From Kiritimatiellia bacterium (GTDB lineage: Bacteria > Verrucomicrobiota > Kiritimatiellia > UBA8416 > YA12-FULL-48-11), in contig JAQUPZ010000001.1 of NCBI GenBank assembly GCA_028716365.1, forward strand, positions 372,001-436,000: 64,000 nt of DNA. The letters run 5' to 3'. Made by a program: the position numbers and the translations under genes. The first letter of the stretch is position 1. Each line of letters begins with the position of its first letter. The notes beneath the pieces were generated by a model, which ran no database searches, was not told where the DNA came from, and saw nothing but the letters and a program-made list of their open reading frames with translations. Of the stretch, positions 42,302 to 51,253 are shown in pieces.

Positions 42302-43137
42302 GTGGATTTCAGCGTGGTATAAACGATCAGTCCTTTATTCAAGCTCTTAACGATTTGAAGAAAAACTCGGACAGCTATTGGAACAAGATGGTAGAGGACA
42401 GGATCTTATTTGTTGCCATCAGAGACGAATACATCAATGTCTACTATAAGGGTAATAGCATCTGCAAATTATCCTACAACAAAGGAGTCATCGCAGAAGT
42501 TCATTATAAGTATCTAAATCTACCAAGACCGCAAACGGAGAATGTTTATGTAAAGGTAAAGGATGGCAAATATCATGAGGATATAGACCTTATAAAGAAG
42601 GCTTCTGCGAATTACGCCGATGAAGAAAAATCAGAGGTTTATTCTACAATTCTAGCAAACAGTGATAATAACGTGATTGATGTCGAAATCGCTTTCCCTC
42701 AAGCAGATGTTTTACATAAGAGAAAAAGAATCGACAAAATAGACTATTTGCGACTTGAAAGGGGGCAGAACTCCAACACCGATATAAGATTAGTTTTTTA
42801 CGAAGTTAAGCTACTTATCAATTCGGAAATTAAATCTAGGACAACGCCCAAAGTGCTAGAGCAGATAGACAGGTACGAGGAGGCATTACATAACCACGAG
42901 GCTGATATATTAACCTCTTATGCCCTTGTTGCAAAAAACCTGATGAAGCTGGGTTTGATTAGAAATAGAGATTTGATTAGGCTGGTTGCGGATAATCCCC
43001 AAAGCCTTTCAATTGACTTCAAGCCCAGATTAATAATTCCCGGCAATGACCAAGACCAGAAAGACGGAAAAGTATGGAGCACTCATAGGGATAAATTGAG
43101 TGAGGCGTTAGGAGATAGGCTTACGATAAGAGGGTGA
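42298..43137 (+). CDS. Hypothetical protein, possible PD-(D/E)XK nuclease
   Basis: 279 residues from the ATG at 42298, which has AAGGAG before it and overlaps the stop of the broken hydrolase (ATGA). Residues about 120-185 carry NVIDVEIAFPQ, KRIDKIDYLRLE and LVFYEVKLLINSEIK; the D ... E-V-K spacing fits a PD-(D/E)XK nuclease core. The N-terminal part is strand-rich. I am not certain of the family. With the metallo-hydrolase it probably once formed a two-gene nuclease/hydrolase module. Confidence 0.55.
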   Translation: MSGFQRGINDQSFIQALNDLKKNSDSYWNKMVEDRILFVAIRDEYINVYYKGNSICKLSYNKGVIAEVHYKYLNLPRPQTENVYVKVKDGKYHEDIDLIKKASANYADEEKSEVYSTILANSDNNVIDVEIAFPQADVLHKRKRIDKIDYLRLERGQNSNTDIRLVFYEVKLLINSEIKSRTTPKVLEQIDRYEEALHNHEADILTSYALVAKNLMKLGLIRNRDLIRLVADNPQSLSIDFKPRLIIPGNDQDQKDGKVWSTHRDKLSEALGDRLTIRG

Positions 43138-43181
43138 GTTCATCCACGCTACACGCCTTTTTCAACATCGCCATTTAGAAT

Positions 43182-43667
43182 TTATCCCTTCTTATCCTCA
43201 GTAAACTCAATAAATTCTTTTTGAGATGGGTAACGGTAAATTAGAAATGCTACTGAAATTGCGAATAAGCAAATTGGTAGAATATTTCTTGTTACAATAA
43301 ATGCTATACCAGAAAATAAAGCCCCTGCCTCAATTACTGCCCATCTCATCAGGCACATTATTTGATATTGTTGAAGGGCTGAACGAGGACTGGTAGGGGT
43401 GGGAGTAACTTTGCGATAAAATGGGGCTATTGAAAACGACAACCCAATAGTAGTGATGCAGAAAAACACAGCTATCAAGATTATTGGATTACTAAAAGAT
43501 GGCGTGAAGGACATTTGCTCGGCTGAGATAAGTAACGCAACACCACCAAACATAACTACTCCAACAATCAGAGCAAGATGAATTAGCCCATTAACAAGGA
43601 AGTGCTTTTTGGCATCCTCCGGTGTATTCGGCTGATTGTGCGATTGTAGGGATAATTTTATAAACAC
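43182..43667 (-). CDS. Membrane protein, 161 aa, four helices
   Basis: GTG start with an AAGGAG site 9 bases before it. Four hydrophobic segments: ALIVGVVMFGGVALLI, IILIAVFFCITTIGLSFSI, WAVIEAGALFSGIAFIV and ILPICLFAISVAFLIY, with a short charged tail. No family recognised. Convergent with the nuclease-like gene and isolated from others. Confidence 0.6.
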   Translation of the reverse strand: MFIKLSLQSHNQPNTPEDAKKHFLVNGLIHLALIVGVVMFGGVALLISAEQMSFTPSFSNPIILIAVFFCITTIGLSFSIAPFYRKVTPTPTSPRSALQQYQIMCLMRWAVIEAGALFSGIAFIVTRNILPICLFAISVAFLIYRYPSQKEFIEFTEDKKG

Positions 43668-43743
43668 GATACATTCTCCTTAACGAAGAATATTACATCC
43701 ATTTAAACATGAGAACAAGAAGAGATGGCGTGGTAGAGAAACC

Positions 43744-44079
43744 TTAAGGGCGATTAAAATAACTCATATGCCCAACATTGAATTGCACCTTAAAGCCGTC
43801 CAAGTTCAATTGCCGTGTGAGAGAAGTGAAAAACGTTTTCTTCTGCTCCTCGGACAAAGAATAGAAATACCACTTTTCATCTTCGGTACTTCTAATATCG
43901 ACAGAAACCTCATCATATTTGAGCTGTCTGATATAACAGATTGCACATGCCCGTCCTGTTCCTTTTGGGTAAATACAATATTCTTCGATTGTCTCAGGTA
44001 AGCGAGTGCGGCGAACAACTAGGGCGGGTATATCATCAGTTTTGCCGGACTTGGACTCATTCTTCTTATCGTTCTTCAT
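43744..44079 (-). CDS. Hypothetical protein, 111 aa
   Basis: Start at 44079 because GGAGTGCTCAA precedes it; a longer frame adds 58 residues without a ribosome site. Product begins MKNDKKNESKSGKTDDIPAL and has a small Cys patch (GRACAICYIRQLKYDEVSVDI). Not recognised. Confidence 0.45.
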   Translation of the reverse strand: MKNDKKNESKSGKTDDIPALVVRRTRLPETIEEYCIYPKGTGRACAICYIRQLKYDEVSVDIRSTEDEKWYFYSLSEEQKKTFFTSLTRQLNLDGFKVQFNVGHMSYFNRP

Positions 44080-44235
44080 TTGAGCACTCCATTTTAAAAT
44101 GTGATTAATGGCGAGTATGCAGTAATGATGGCGATACATCAACGGCGAATGAAGGGCAATTAAATTCTCAGGCAACTTCTTCAACGCTTCCACATAAACC
44201 TTGGTCTTATTGAAATACTGTGATAATGCATTTAC

Positions 44236-44385
44236 ATGAATAAAGAAAAACAAATTGAGGATGCTTTCAAACTCCCTAATGGTGCAACTCCCGATGATTG
44301 TGGACGTTGTTTATTTTTAGAAACAGAAGAATGTAACGACTGTCCTGCATTTCCTAAAAATATGAGAGGGGCAAAATCAAAATAA
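44236..44385 (+). CDS. Small cysteine-rich protein, 49 aa
   Basis: Reads MNKEKQIEDAFKLPNGATPD, then DCGRCLFLETEECNDCPAFP. Four cysteines in a C-x2-C ... C-x2-C arrangement suggest a zinc knuckle or cluster site. No ribosome site is clear, so expression is uncertain. Confidence 0.45.
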   Translation: MNKEKQIEDAFKLPNGATPDDCGRCLFLETEECNDCPAFPKNMRGAKSK

Positions 44386-44399
44386 GCCTTCCTACGTTT

Positions 44400-44493
44400 G
44401 GTAATAATTTCAGGTAATTATTTTAGTTCAGCCCCTTTACAATCGCCAACATCGCCATTTACAATTTCTCCCCGCCTACTAATATTCGCCCTT
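44400..44493. repeat. Degenerate intergenic repeat tract
   Basis: Contains CAATCGCCAACATCGCC, ATCGCCATTTACAATTTCTC and CCCCGCCTACTAATATTCGCC. It runs straight into the ATG of the next gene, so its 3' end must include the translation start of that gene. Confidence 0.45.
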
Positions 44494-44841
44494 ATGGAAT
44501 TTCTAAATGCCCGTCATAAAAACCATTTAAGGCGAAAACTTAAATTACTTGCCGCTAAAGAAGCAGATGAAGTATTGCGTAAACTCAAGAAACTTTACCC
44601 GCAACTAAAGCCTATGAGCATTGTTTATGAAGATGTGCCTACTACCGATATGCTCAAATCAGATATTAAAATTGAATCTGAATTCGCTTACGATAATGAC
44701 AAACAGGAGTTAACATTCTTTCTGTTTAATATTTACATGCTGGTGGAAAATGACGCTCAAGATTTTAGAAGGCGAATTAGAGGAGCGATACTAAAAGAAT
44801 GTGGTGATATAGTGGGGGAGGATTTGGAAGAGGGCGATTAA
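44494..44841 (+). CDS. Zincin-like protein that seems to lack its HExxH motif
   Basis: 115 residues from the ATG at 44494. The C-terminal half (KQELTFFLFNIYMLVENDAQ, then DFRRRIRGAILKECGDIVGEDLEEGD split here) has the layout of the small DUF1025-type metallopeptidases, whose active helix reads V-x-H-E-(I/V)-(G/A)-H-x-x-G. Here the aligned words are ILKECGDIVG, so both His residues are replaced by Lys and Asp. If this alignment is right it is a catalytically dead relative. Evidence is by pattern only. Confidence 0.4.
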   Translation: MEFLNARHKNHLRRKLKLLAAKEADEVLRKLKKLYPQLKPMSIVYEDVPTTDMLKSDIKIESEFAYDNDKQELTFFLFNIYMLVENDAQDFRRRIRGAILKECGDIVGEDLEEGD

Positions 44842-45130
44842 CTCAATCATAGAATCCCAACGGCTCATTTCGTAGACAAAAGGGTTACCCAATTCCGACA
44901 ACATTATACTCCGGAGAAACAAGTTCTTTTGAAAAATCTTTAGATTTTTTTGAGGTGGGCCTTTTTCAAGGGTTTAAGCCTGCCGAACTCATCCAAAACT
45001 GTATCCGCTTTTGTATCCGTTATTCACTTGTGACAGGTCAAGAACGACTGTGACAGGTTCTGACAAGGTATCAGGGTTTAAGAGGATTCTTGCAGATAAC
45101 AGGGAAGTCACAACATCAACACTATCAAAG
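44842..45130. other. Gene-free stretch with paired direct repeats before tRNA-Tyr
   Basis: TTGTATCCG-type words occur twice (about 45000-45020) and TGTGACAGGT twice, 20 bases apart (about 45029-45057). TTTGGTGTA also occurs twice at about 45303-45321 just before the integrase gene. Such pairs could be integrase arm sites. A run TCTTTAGATTTTTTTGAGG is near 44937. No gene seen. Confidence 0.4.
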
Positions 45131-45132
45131 AG

Positions 45133-45167
45133 AAAAGCCCTGTGAATATTAAGTTCATTAGGCTTTT
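45133..45167 (-). terminator. Terminator downstream of tRNA-Tyr
   Basis: AAAAGCC/GGCTTTT inverted repeat (45133-45139, 45161-45167) 8 bases beyond the tRNA 3' end on the minus strand; the T-rich arm lies in both orientations. Confidence 0.5.
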
Positions 45168-45174
45168 TATAAGA

Positions 45175-45260
<86 letters not shown>

Positions 45261-45410
45261 AATATTGATTTTATTGCGTTTTCTGCACTCCGGACGTTGA
45301 CTTTGGTGTAGATTTGGTGTAAAAATAATCCTCATACAGTCAAACAACGCCCATAAATGACAGTTTGCGCCTTTCTTTAAGCGGCCAGAAGATAGGAGTT
45401 GAAAGAAACA

Positions 45411-46829
45411 ATGTCAAGACATCGCACAGGTTACCTGTTCAAGCGTGGCGACACGTACTATCTCGAATACATGATTACCGGCAAGCGCGTAAAACGCGCA
45501 CTCAAAGATGTTGCCGGCAATCCAATTACGACCCTCAAAGACGCCAGGACTAGACAAACTGAACTCATGGGGCCCCTTCTGGTGTCGAACAAAGAAGAAA
45601 CTCTACGGGAAATCACAAACCAGCTCAATGATGTTGCCGAACAACGCCAATCGGTTGAAGGAGCTGTTCAAAAATCGCTTGAGATTGACAGGGCATGGGA
45701 TGAATATCTTGCTTCTTCAAAACGGCCGGATACCGGGGCTGAGACTCTCCGCCAATATTCATTTCAGTTTGGTCGTTTTTTGCAATGGGTGAAAAAGAAT
45801 CACCCCGAAGTTGTTGCCGTCCGTCATGTAACCCTGATGATTGCCGAAGCATATGTGCGTGATTTGAAAGAATCCGGATTTTCCGCAGGCACTTTCAACA
45901 AACATCGGAATTTGTTAAGTCTGGTTTTCAGGGTTTTGAAAGAGAAGACCGGCCTGACTTCGAATCCCTGGGAGGACATAACACGCCGCAAAGAAACCCA
46001 GCAAAGCCGTCGGGAATTTACCGCCGAAGAGCTTGAGAGAATCATTCATACTGCGCCGGCTGACTTGCGTGTACTTTTTGCGCTCGGTATCTATACAGGC
46101 ATGCGTCTGGGCGATTGTTGCACGCTTAGATGGGCAGAGGTCGATCTTCTCCGGGGCATTATAATTCGGGTTCCACTCAAAACAATACGCGGTCGGGCCA
46201 AGCCGATCCATGTACCAATGCATCCCCAGCTGACTTCAATGCTTCACGAACTTCATCGTTCATTGAAATTGAGAATGATACCGGAATATGTTTTGCCCAA
46301 AACAGCGGGAACGTATATTCAAAAACGCGATATCATCACTGATCGAATTCAACGACATTTTCTCAACAATGGAATTGATATTCATAAAAAGGGTACAGGC
46401 TATCAAATCAAGCGTGACAAGGAGGGCCTGCCTGTAAAAAACAGTAATGGTAATGTTGAGGTTCGATACACCGGCAAACGTGCCATTATTGAAGTCGGCT
46501 TCCATAGTTTTCGACATACCTTTGTCAGCCTTTGCAGTGAAGCAAAGATTTCTCCTGCAGTCGTGCAGAACTTGGTTGGACACAGCAACCCAGCCATGAC
46601 GCGGCATTATACACACGTTGGCGATCTTGCCGCCAGTCAGGCTGTTGCCGCATTACCAGCGCTGGGTGAGTTTGGCATCAAGAGGAAGAAAAACGTAATC
46701 AATAGCGCCATTGCGACATCAGAACTATCAATCAGGGATCGAAAAATTGTAACGATTCTTAAAAAATCCACAGCAAAGACTTGGGTGGCAGACAAAGATC
46801 AGATTTTGGAATTGATTCACAGCCGATAG
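45411..46829 (+). CDS. Tyrosine recombinase / integrase (second, same family as 3166-4500)
   Basis: 472 residues from the ATG at 45411, which has AGGAG before it. Arm-binding N-terminus (GYLFKRGDTYYLEYMITGK), core-binding domain (about 95-185), and catalytic residues R232 (MRLGDCCTL), H365 and R368 (FHSFRH), H391 (VGHSNPAM), Y400 (RHYTH). A 20-odd residue insertion before the His box is longer than in the first integrase. Near tRNA-Tyr, which suggests that this tRNA was an integration site, though the gene is on its 5' side rather than the usual 3' side. Likely the integrase of the Dnd-carrying island. Confidence 0.95.
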   Translation: MSRHRTGYLFKRGDTYYLEYMITGKRVKRALKDVAGNPITTLKDARTRQTELMGPLLVSNKEETLREITNQLNDVAEQRQSVEGAVQKSLEIDRAWDEYLASSKRPDTGAETLRQYSFQFGRFLQWVKKNHPEVVAVRHVTLMIAEAYVRDLKESGFSAGTFNKHRNLLSLVFRVLKEKTGLTSNPWEDITRRKETQQSRREFTAEELERIIHTAPADLRVLFALGIYTGMRLGDCCTLRWAEVDLLRGIIIRVPLKTIRGRAKPIHVPMHPQLTSMLHELHRSLKLRMIPEYVLPKTAGTYIQKRDIITDRIQRHFLNNGIDIHKKGTGYQIKRDKEGLPVKNSNGNVEVRYTGKRAIIEVGFHSFRHTFVSLCSEAKISPAVVQNLVGHSNPAMTRHYTHVGDLAASQAVAALPALGEFGIKRKKNVINSAIATSELSIRDRKIVTILKKSTAKTWVADKDQILELIHSR

Positions 46830-47060
46830 GAAATGTCCTCTGGAAAAGCATGTATTACTTGATTAAACAACGCGTTATACGCAAAACTATTGCGTATTGT
46901 GAGCAGGATATGACAAGGCAGGCGCAGTATGGGGAATGCCATAGAGGTAATAGTTTAGCGATGGAAGCAAAACCTGCATAAAGAAGCATTTGGTTTCTTA
47001 AAGTGCCGATATGCGTGATAAAGTCCTTGCCAAAAGTACTGAATATGCTAATTTTATGAC

Positions 47061-48404
47061 ATGAATCGAAACATCACACAGGATTTGGTGAGATGGAAGA
47101 ACCTTAAACCCCGGAAGCCGCTGATTCTTCGCGGTGCCCGTCAGGTGGGCAAGACCTACGCTCTCAAGCAGTTCGGCGAATCGGCGTTTCCACACTTCCA
47201 TTACTTCAACTTCGAAGAAGACGAACGACTGAGCAGGATTTTTGACAAGGATCTTCGTCCGAAGCGAATTCTGACCGACATCCAGTTCCACCAGGACATA
47301 TCGATCAACCCGGAAACCGATCTGGTGATTTTCGACGAGATTCAGCGTTGTCCGCGTGCTTTGACGAGCCTCAAGTACTTTGCGGAGGAAACACCTGACC
47401 TGGCTCTCTGTGCAGCTGGATCGCTCCTTGGGGTGACCCTCGGTGCCGAATCCTTTCCCGTTGGCAAAGTCACGTTTCTTGATTTGATGCCGATGATGTT
47501 CGAGGAGTTTCTGGCGGGGACAGAGAGCACTCGTCTGCTTGAACTGCTTTCCAATGCCGATTTTGCAACGGCCCTGCCTGAGACAGCCCATGATCAGTTG
47601 TGGGAAATGTGGAAACAGTATCTCGTGGTAGGCGGCTTGCCGGAAGTTGTGAATGCGTATGTCGAGCGGCGGGACAACTTGTATGAAGCCATGCAATCCG
47701 TCAGAAAAACGCAGCGGGATCTCCTCCAAACGTACTTAGCTGATATCGCCAAGCACAGCGGCAAGACCAGCGCACTGCACATCGAACGACTATGGAGAAA
47801 TATCCCGGAGCAACTGGCTCTGGCACAGGATGCCTCGGCCCCGAAGTTCAAGTTCCGCGAGTCGTTGCCTGGGGTCCGGGGTTACGAACGCATAGCCGGA
47901 CCTCTGGATTGGCTGGAAAGCGCGAAATTGGTGATCCGGACTTCCATCGTGAATTCCATTGGCACGCCGCTTTCCAGTCGCCGCGCGGAAAATCGTTTCA
48001 AGCTGTACTTCTTCGATATCGGGCTTCTTGGCGCGATAAGCGGCATTCTTCCGGCGAGAATTCTTGAATACGGTTTCGGAACCTATCAGGGGTATGTGGC
48101 AGAGAATTTCGTGGCGCAAGAGCTCCTCGCATCGGGAATTGATTCGCTGTATGCGTGGCAGGGAAAGACGTCAGAGGTGGAGTTTGTGATTGAAGGCGAA
48201 GGTGGAATCGTGCCGTTCGAAGTGAAGTCAGGGCGCGTGACACAGTCGAAGAGTCTTGGGGTATTCGAAGAGAAGTTTCATCCCGCGCATTCGTACGTAT
48301 TAAGCGCACGCAATGTTGGACAGAGCAACTTGCGACACTACGTGCCTGTTTATGCTGCGGGGCGTCTGTCGCGAAGAGTTCTCTCGGCAGCCGGCAGACT
48401 CTAG
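47061..48404 (+). CDS. ATPase with DUF4143 domain
   Basis: 447 residues. N-terminal AAA-type domain with Walker A GARQVGKT (25-32) and Walker B LVIFDEIQ (88-95), then DLMPMMFEEFL. The C-terminal DUF4143 part has LFFDIGLLGA-type words (KLYFFDIGLLGAISGI), EYGFGTYQGYVAENFVAQEL and a PD-(D/E)XK-like end (LYAWQGKTSEVEFVI, VPFEVKSGR). The E-x-D/F-V-I ... E-V-K core suggests a nuclease-like fold that is typical for this family. These are common orphan ATPases whose role is unknown. More GC-rich than the left part of the window. Confidence 0.9.
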   Translation: MNRNITQDLVRWKNLKPRKPLILRGARQVGKTYALKQFGESAFPHFHYFNFEEDERLSRIFDKDLRPKRILTDIQFHQDISINPETDLVIFDEIQRCPRALTSLKYFAEETPDLALCAAGSLLGVTLGAESFPVGKVTFLDLMPMMFEEFLAGTESTRLLELLSNADFATALPETAHDQLWEMWKQYLVVGGLPEVVNAYVERRDNLYEAMQSVRKTQRDLLQTYLADIAKHSGKTSALHIERLWRNIPEQLALAQDASAPKFKFRESLPGVRGYERIAGPLDWLESAKLVIRTSIVNSIGTPLSSRRAENRFKLYFFDIGLLGAISGILPARILEYGFGTYQGYVAENFVAQELLASGIDSLYAWQGKTSEVEFVIEGEGGIVPFEVKSGRVTQSKSLGVFEEKFHPAHSYVLSARNVGQSNLRHYVPVYAAGRLSRRVLSAAGRL

Positions 48405-48473
48405 CGAGACTCTTTGTTGAGTTCCCCGCGGCTTGCCACGAGGGGTGAAAGCATGCCTTGGCGGATCGCTGTC

Positions 48474-48538
48474 GCAATTATGGCTAATATACTATCCCTA
48501 TTTGTTACATTTACGGATAGTCAACTATCCATAATTGC
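48474..48538. repeat. Nested inverted repeat
   Basis: Outer GCAATTATGG/CCATAATTGC (48474-48483, 48529-48538) and inner ACTATCC/GGATAGT (48491-48497, 48515-48521), and the right half also reads GGATAGTCAACTATCC. No T-run, so an operator or cruciform is more likely than a terminator. It lies between two convergent genes. Confidence 0.55.
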
Positions 48539-48629
48539 AGAGACTGATTCTCGGTCGATTCTGCAAGACTGACTCTGTGTGCCCGTCGTGTCATCCGCTT
48601 TCTGTGGGTTTTCATGAAGGCATCCAAGT

Positions 48630-49049
48630 CTAGATGCAATAGTCCATACACCCTTGCAGAGGATCCTGCGGGGGTACAACCGCATTTCTTTGGTTCTTCT
48701 CCGGAGTTTTCCCGCCGATTTTTACCAATCTGTACCGTGTACGCTTGTTGGTTCCAGTTTTTCCAATAATGCCGTTCTTCGTCAGTTCCCGAAGATGTCG
48801 AAACATGGAACTCTTTGCGATACCGCCGTATCGGTTGATCTCCTTTGCAGATGCACTGCCTACCTTCTTTAGATATGTAACAATAGTCTCATTATTGGAT
48901 GATAAATCGATCGGCAGGGCATTGGTTGTGGTCGACGATACTCTTGCGTCTACCGCAAAACGGGCTTTGATCTCCTGTTCTTCTTGTTCGGCCGCGTGCA
49001 TCAGGGTTACCATCTTCGACAGGTAGTGGCCCAGCAGCCTTATCCTCAC
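48630..49049 (-). CDS. Winged-helix protein, possibly a truncated regulator
   Basis: 139 residues with a GTG start, or an ATG 12 codons in. The winged helix is in the second half: NETIVTYLKKVGSASAKEIN, RYGGIAKSSMFRHLRELTKN, GIIGKTGTNKRTRYRL, the layout of ArsR/MarR-like and of the C-terminal wings of AlbA_2 or Fic proteins. The N-terminal 55 residues are helical and charged. It may be the tail of a larger ancestral protein. Confidence 0.5.
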   Translation of the reverse strand: MRIRLLGHYLSKMVTLMHAAEQEEQEIKARFAVDARVSSTTTNALPIDLSSNNETIVTYLKKVGSASAKEINRYGGIAKSSMFRHLRELTKNGIIGKTGTNKRTRYRLVKIGGKTPEKNQRNAVVPPQDPLQGCMDYCI

Positions 49050-49187
49050 GTCTCTGGTTAGAGCTTCTTATTCTGCAATCATGTTACCTCCTCTCGACAA
49101 GTTTGCCGCACGTTTCGTATAGTTCAACCGACAAGAGCATCCAGAAGATGTCATTCCCGTCTGCAAGGAACGTGTTTCCGTAGATGG

Positions 49188-49616
49188 TTAACAACTGCGG
49201 ATAAAATCGACAAGCCTATTCATTTCAATGACATTTATCCGTTGCACAGGATGCCTAATTGATATCTTTGCATTCGGAAACACCAGCACGGCCACCACCC
49301 ATGGATTCTTGCCAGAGAGACGCTTTGCCAAATCTCTGATCCACCGGATGCTTCGCATTACCTGGCTGATGGGGTTGGTCTTGAGAGGCCTTCCGTTTAT
49401 TAAAATACGCTTGCCGTCTGTCGTGACTATGCCCTTATGGCTCTTTGTTTCACATAGGAATATAGTGCCGTCGGGTCGAATGACTACATGGTCCATGTTG
49501 CCGTACCGATATTTGATGTCGTTCAGAATCAGATAACCGTCAACCAACAGGTCCAACAGCTTCTCGCCGACACGCTTTTCAGCGATTTTCCATGCAGGGT
49601 CTTTTCCTGTTGCCAT
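49188..49616 (-). CDS. NERD-domain nuclease-related protein
   Basis: 142 residues, almost only the NERD domain: KIAEKRVGEKLLDLL, GYLILNDIKYRYGNMDHVVI, then TIFLCETKSHKGIV and GRPLKTNPISQVMRSI. The acidic D (NMDH) and E-T-K give a PD-(D/E)XK-type active site. Divergent from the 126-residue nuclease-like gene. Confidence 0.85.
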   Translation of the reverse strand: MATGKDPAWKIAEKRVGEKLLDLLVDGYLILNDIKYRYGNMDHVVIRPDGTIFLCETKSHKGIVTTDGKRILINGRPLKTNPISQVMRSIRWIRDLAKRLSGKNPWVVAVLVFPNAKISIRHPVQRINVIEMNRLVDFIRSC

Positions 49617-49707
49617 TCTTTAAAGATGTAACGGCACCTTATAAATCCACCTATCTGGATATTCGGCATACCGAAAGATTGAAATACTTCCTCCACTTCT
49701 ATTCTGG

Positions 49708-50088
49708 ATGGACAATTACCATTGCCTTCAATCAGGCCGCAGGCCTCAATACAAATCCCGCGTTGAGCGGCAAATTGGAGATCTTCTGGCGTATCGCCAG
49801 ATTCCATTTATCTACGAGAAACCAACGGCTGTGATTGACGACGGCCTCACAAAAATATGGCACCCCGATTTCTCCCTGCAATATGGTCTTCTCATCGAGT
49901 ACTTCGGCATGAACGGTGACAAGCATTACACCGAACAAGCCCGCCACAAACTCCGCGTCTACCGGGAGAACCAGCTCGATACCATCCCCCTATATCCCCC
50001 TGACATCATTTCTGGATGGCAAGACAACTTGACTGACAGGATAGGTCACACACTTGAAAACAGGATAATATCATTGAGGCGTACATAA
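49708..50088 (+). CDS. PD-(D/E)XK-like endonuclease protein, small
   Basis: 126 residues. KSRVERQIGDLLAYRQIPF, then IWHPDFSLQYGLLIEYFGMN and ARHKLRVYRENQL. The E-x3-L, H-P-D-F and (I/L)-E-Y-F-G pattern is that of small nucleases related to DUF559 and very-short-patch endonucleases. The exact start is uncertain because the first 15 residues look unlike coding sequence. Confidence 0.6.
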   Translation: MDNYHCLQSGRRPQYKSRVERQIGDLLAYRQIPFIYEKPTAVIDDGLTKIWHPDFSLQYGLLIEYFGMNGDKHYTEQARHKLRVYRENQLDTIPLYPPDIISGWQDNLTDRIGHTLENRIISLRRT

Positions 50089-50230
50089 TGACTTCATTGG
50101 AATTGTTCGACCACAGTAATTGAGCTAAAGAAGGCAAGTCGTTGAAGGGTTTTTGCTGTTGAATCTGCTGATGATAAATGATAGTTCTTCTCGCATCGGC
50201 TGTTATTAAAGTTACCTGTGACTTACTATT

Positions 50231-51253
50231 ATGAAAATACATACAATCCACAAAAGGGTAAACCGATCCAGAGTCCGTCGACTGAGTTTCCCGGCCATCA
50301 AGGTCTCCTACAATAACAAACATTTCTATCTTGCGCTCATACGAGGCAAAGCGCTGTTCGCGTGTGCACGCGTATCTCGAGCAGATGAAGATCCTAACAA
50401 GGGCTATCAACGTCTCCTCAAAGCCTCACGTGCCAAAGTGATAGCTGAGTATTTTAATACAGGAAATGTGATACCAGGATCAATTATCCTGAGTGCGCAA
50501 CCAGAGGCTTCGCTCAACTTCAATCAGGCTAAATCCGAAATTAGCTTCCTTGCTTCTGAAGGTGCCTTTCTTGTAATAGACGGCCAACACCGACTCTACG
50601 GAGCACACGAAGCCACTGTCGAAGTACAACTTCCTGTTTGTATTTTTGAAGGCTTAAATACAGCTCAAGAGGTTCAGTACTTTCTGGACATAAACGGAAC
50701 ACAACGGGGAGTGCCTAGAACGTTACAACTGGAAATAGTCAAGTTCTCCGCCCCCGAAGATTCAGAAGATGCAGTGCGCGTCAAACTTTTTAATGAACTG
50801 AACTCCAACCCAGAATCACCACTTTGTAATAAGATGTCTCCGACCAAGAGCGTCATAGGCAAACTCTCTCATGTTCCCTTTAAAGCGGCAATTGATCCGA
50901 TACTTCGCAATCCCCAGTTTCGGCGCAGCACTTTCGAAAACAAGACAAAACTCCTCATTAACTTCCTCACAGCTGCAGAAGCGGCTATGGCAGAAGCTGG
51001 CCGTCCAGAGAAAATGACAAATGCCGCTTTCTTCCAATCTCTTTTTGTGGGTTTTGACTCTATAATGAATTACACAAGATTGCATTACGGCAATCTCAAG
51101 GAGGAATCTTTCAGGGCAGCATTGGCTCCTCTAAGCCAGATTGATTGGGATCGCCATTCTGGCACAAATAAAGCGGCCATCCAGAATCTTGCGAAGGAAA
51201 TTCTTTCTCTAATTCTCGGCAGTGAAGGACTTTCTGATGAGATGTTGCAATGA
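50231..51253 (+). CDS. DGQHR-domain protein (DndB-like)
   Basis: 340 residues. The family signature DGQHR is at 117-121 (FLVIDGQHRLYGA), with FYLALIRGKAL near the N-terminus and FLDINGTQRGVPRTL further on. Related to DndB, the regulator of DNA phosphorothioation, but shorter and separate from the dndB at 53391. It overlaps the next gene by 4 bases (CAATGATT). It may be a second regulator or part of a linked module. Confidence 0.85.
   Translation: MKIHTIHKRVNRSRVRRLSFPAIKVSYNNKHFYLALIRGKALFACARVSRADEDPNKGYQRLLKASRAKVIAEYFNTGNVIPGSIILSAQPEASLNFNQAKSEISFLASEGAFLVIDGQHRLYGAHEATVEVQLPVCIFEGLNTAQEVQYFLDINGTQRGVPRTLQLEIVKFSAPEDSEDAVRVKLFNELNSNPESPLCNKMSPTKSVIGKLSHVPFKAAIDPILRNPQFRRSTFENKTKLLINFLTAAEAAMAEAGRPEKMTNAAFFQSLFVGFDSIMNYTRLHYGNLKEESFRAALAPLSQIDWDRHSGTNKAAIQNLAKEILSLILGSEGLSDEMLQ

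Noticed and set aside
46781..46981. A short plus-strand frame after the second integrase (66 codons)
   Set aside because: Starts inside the integrase gene without a ribosome site; only the last 40 codons look slightly protein-like.
47061..48404. Treating the DUF4143 ATPase as part of the Dnd system
   Set aside because: It is a common orphan family and is separated from dnd by several unrelated genes.
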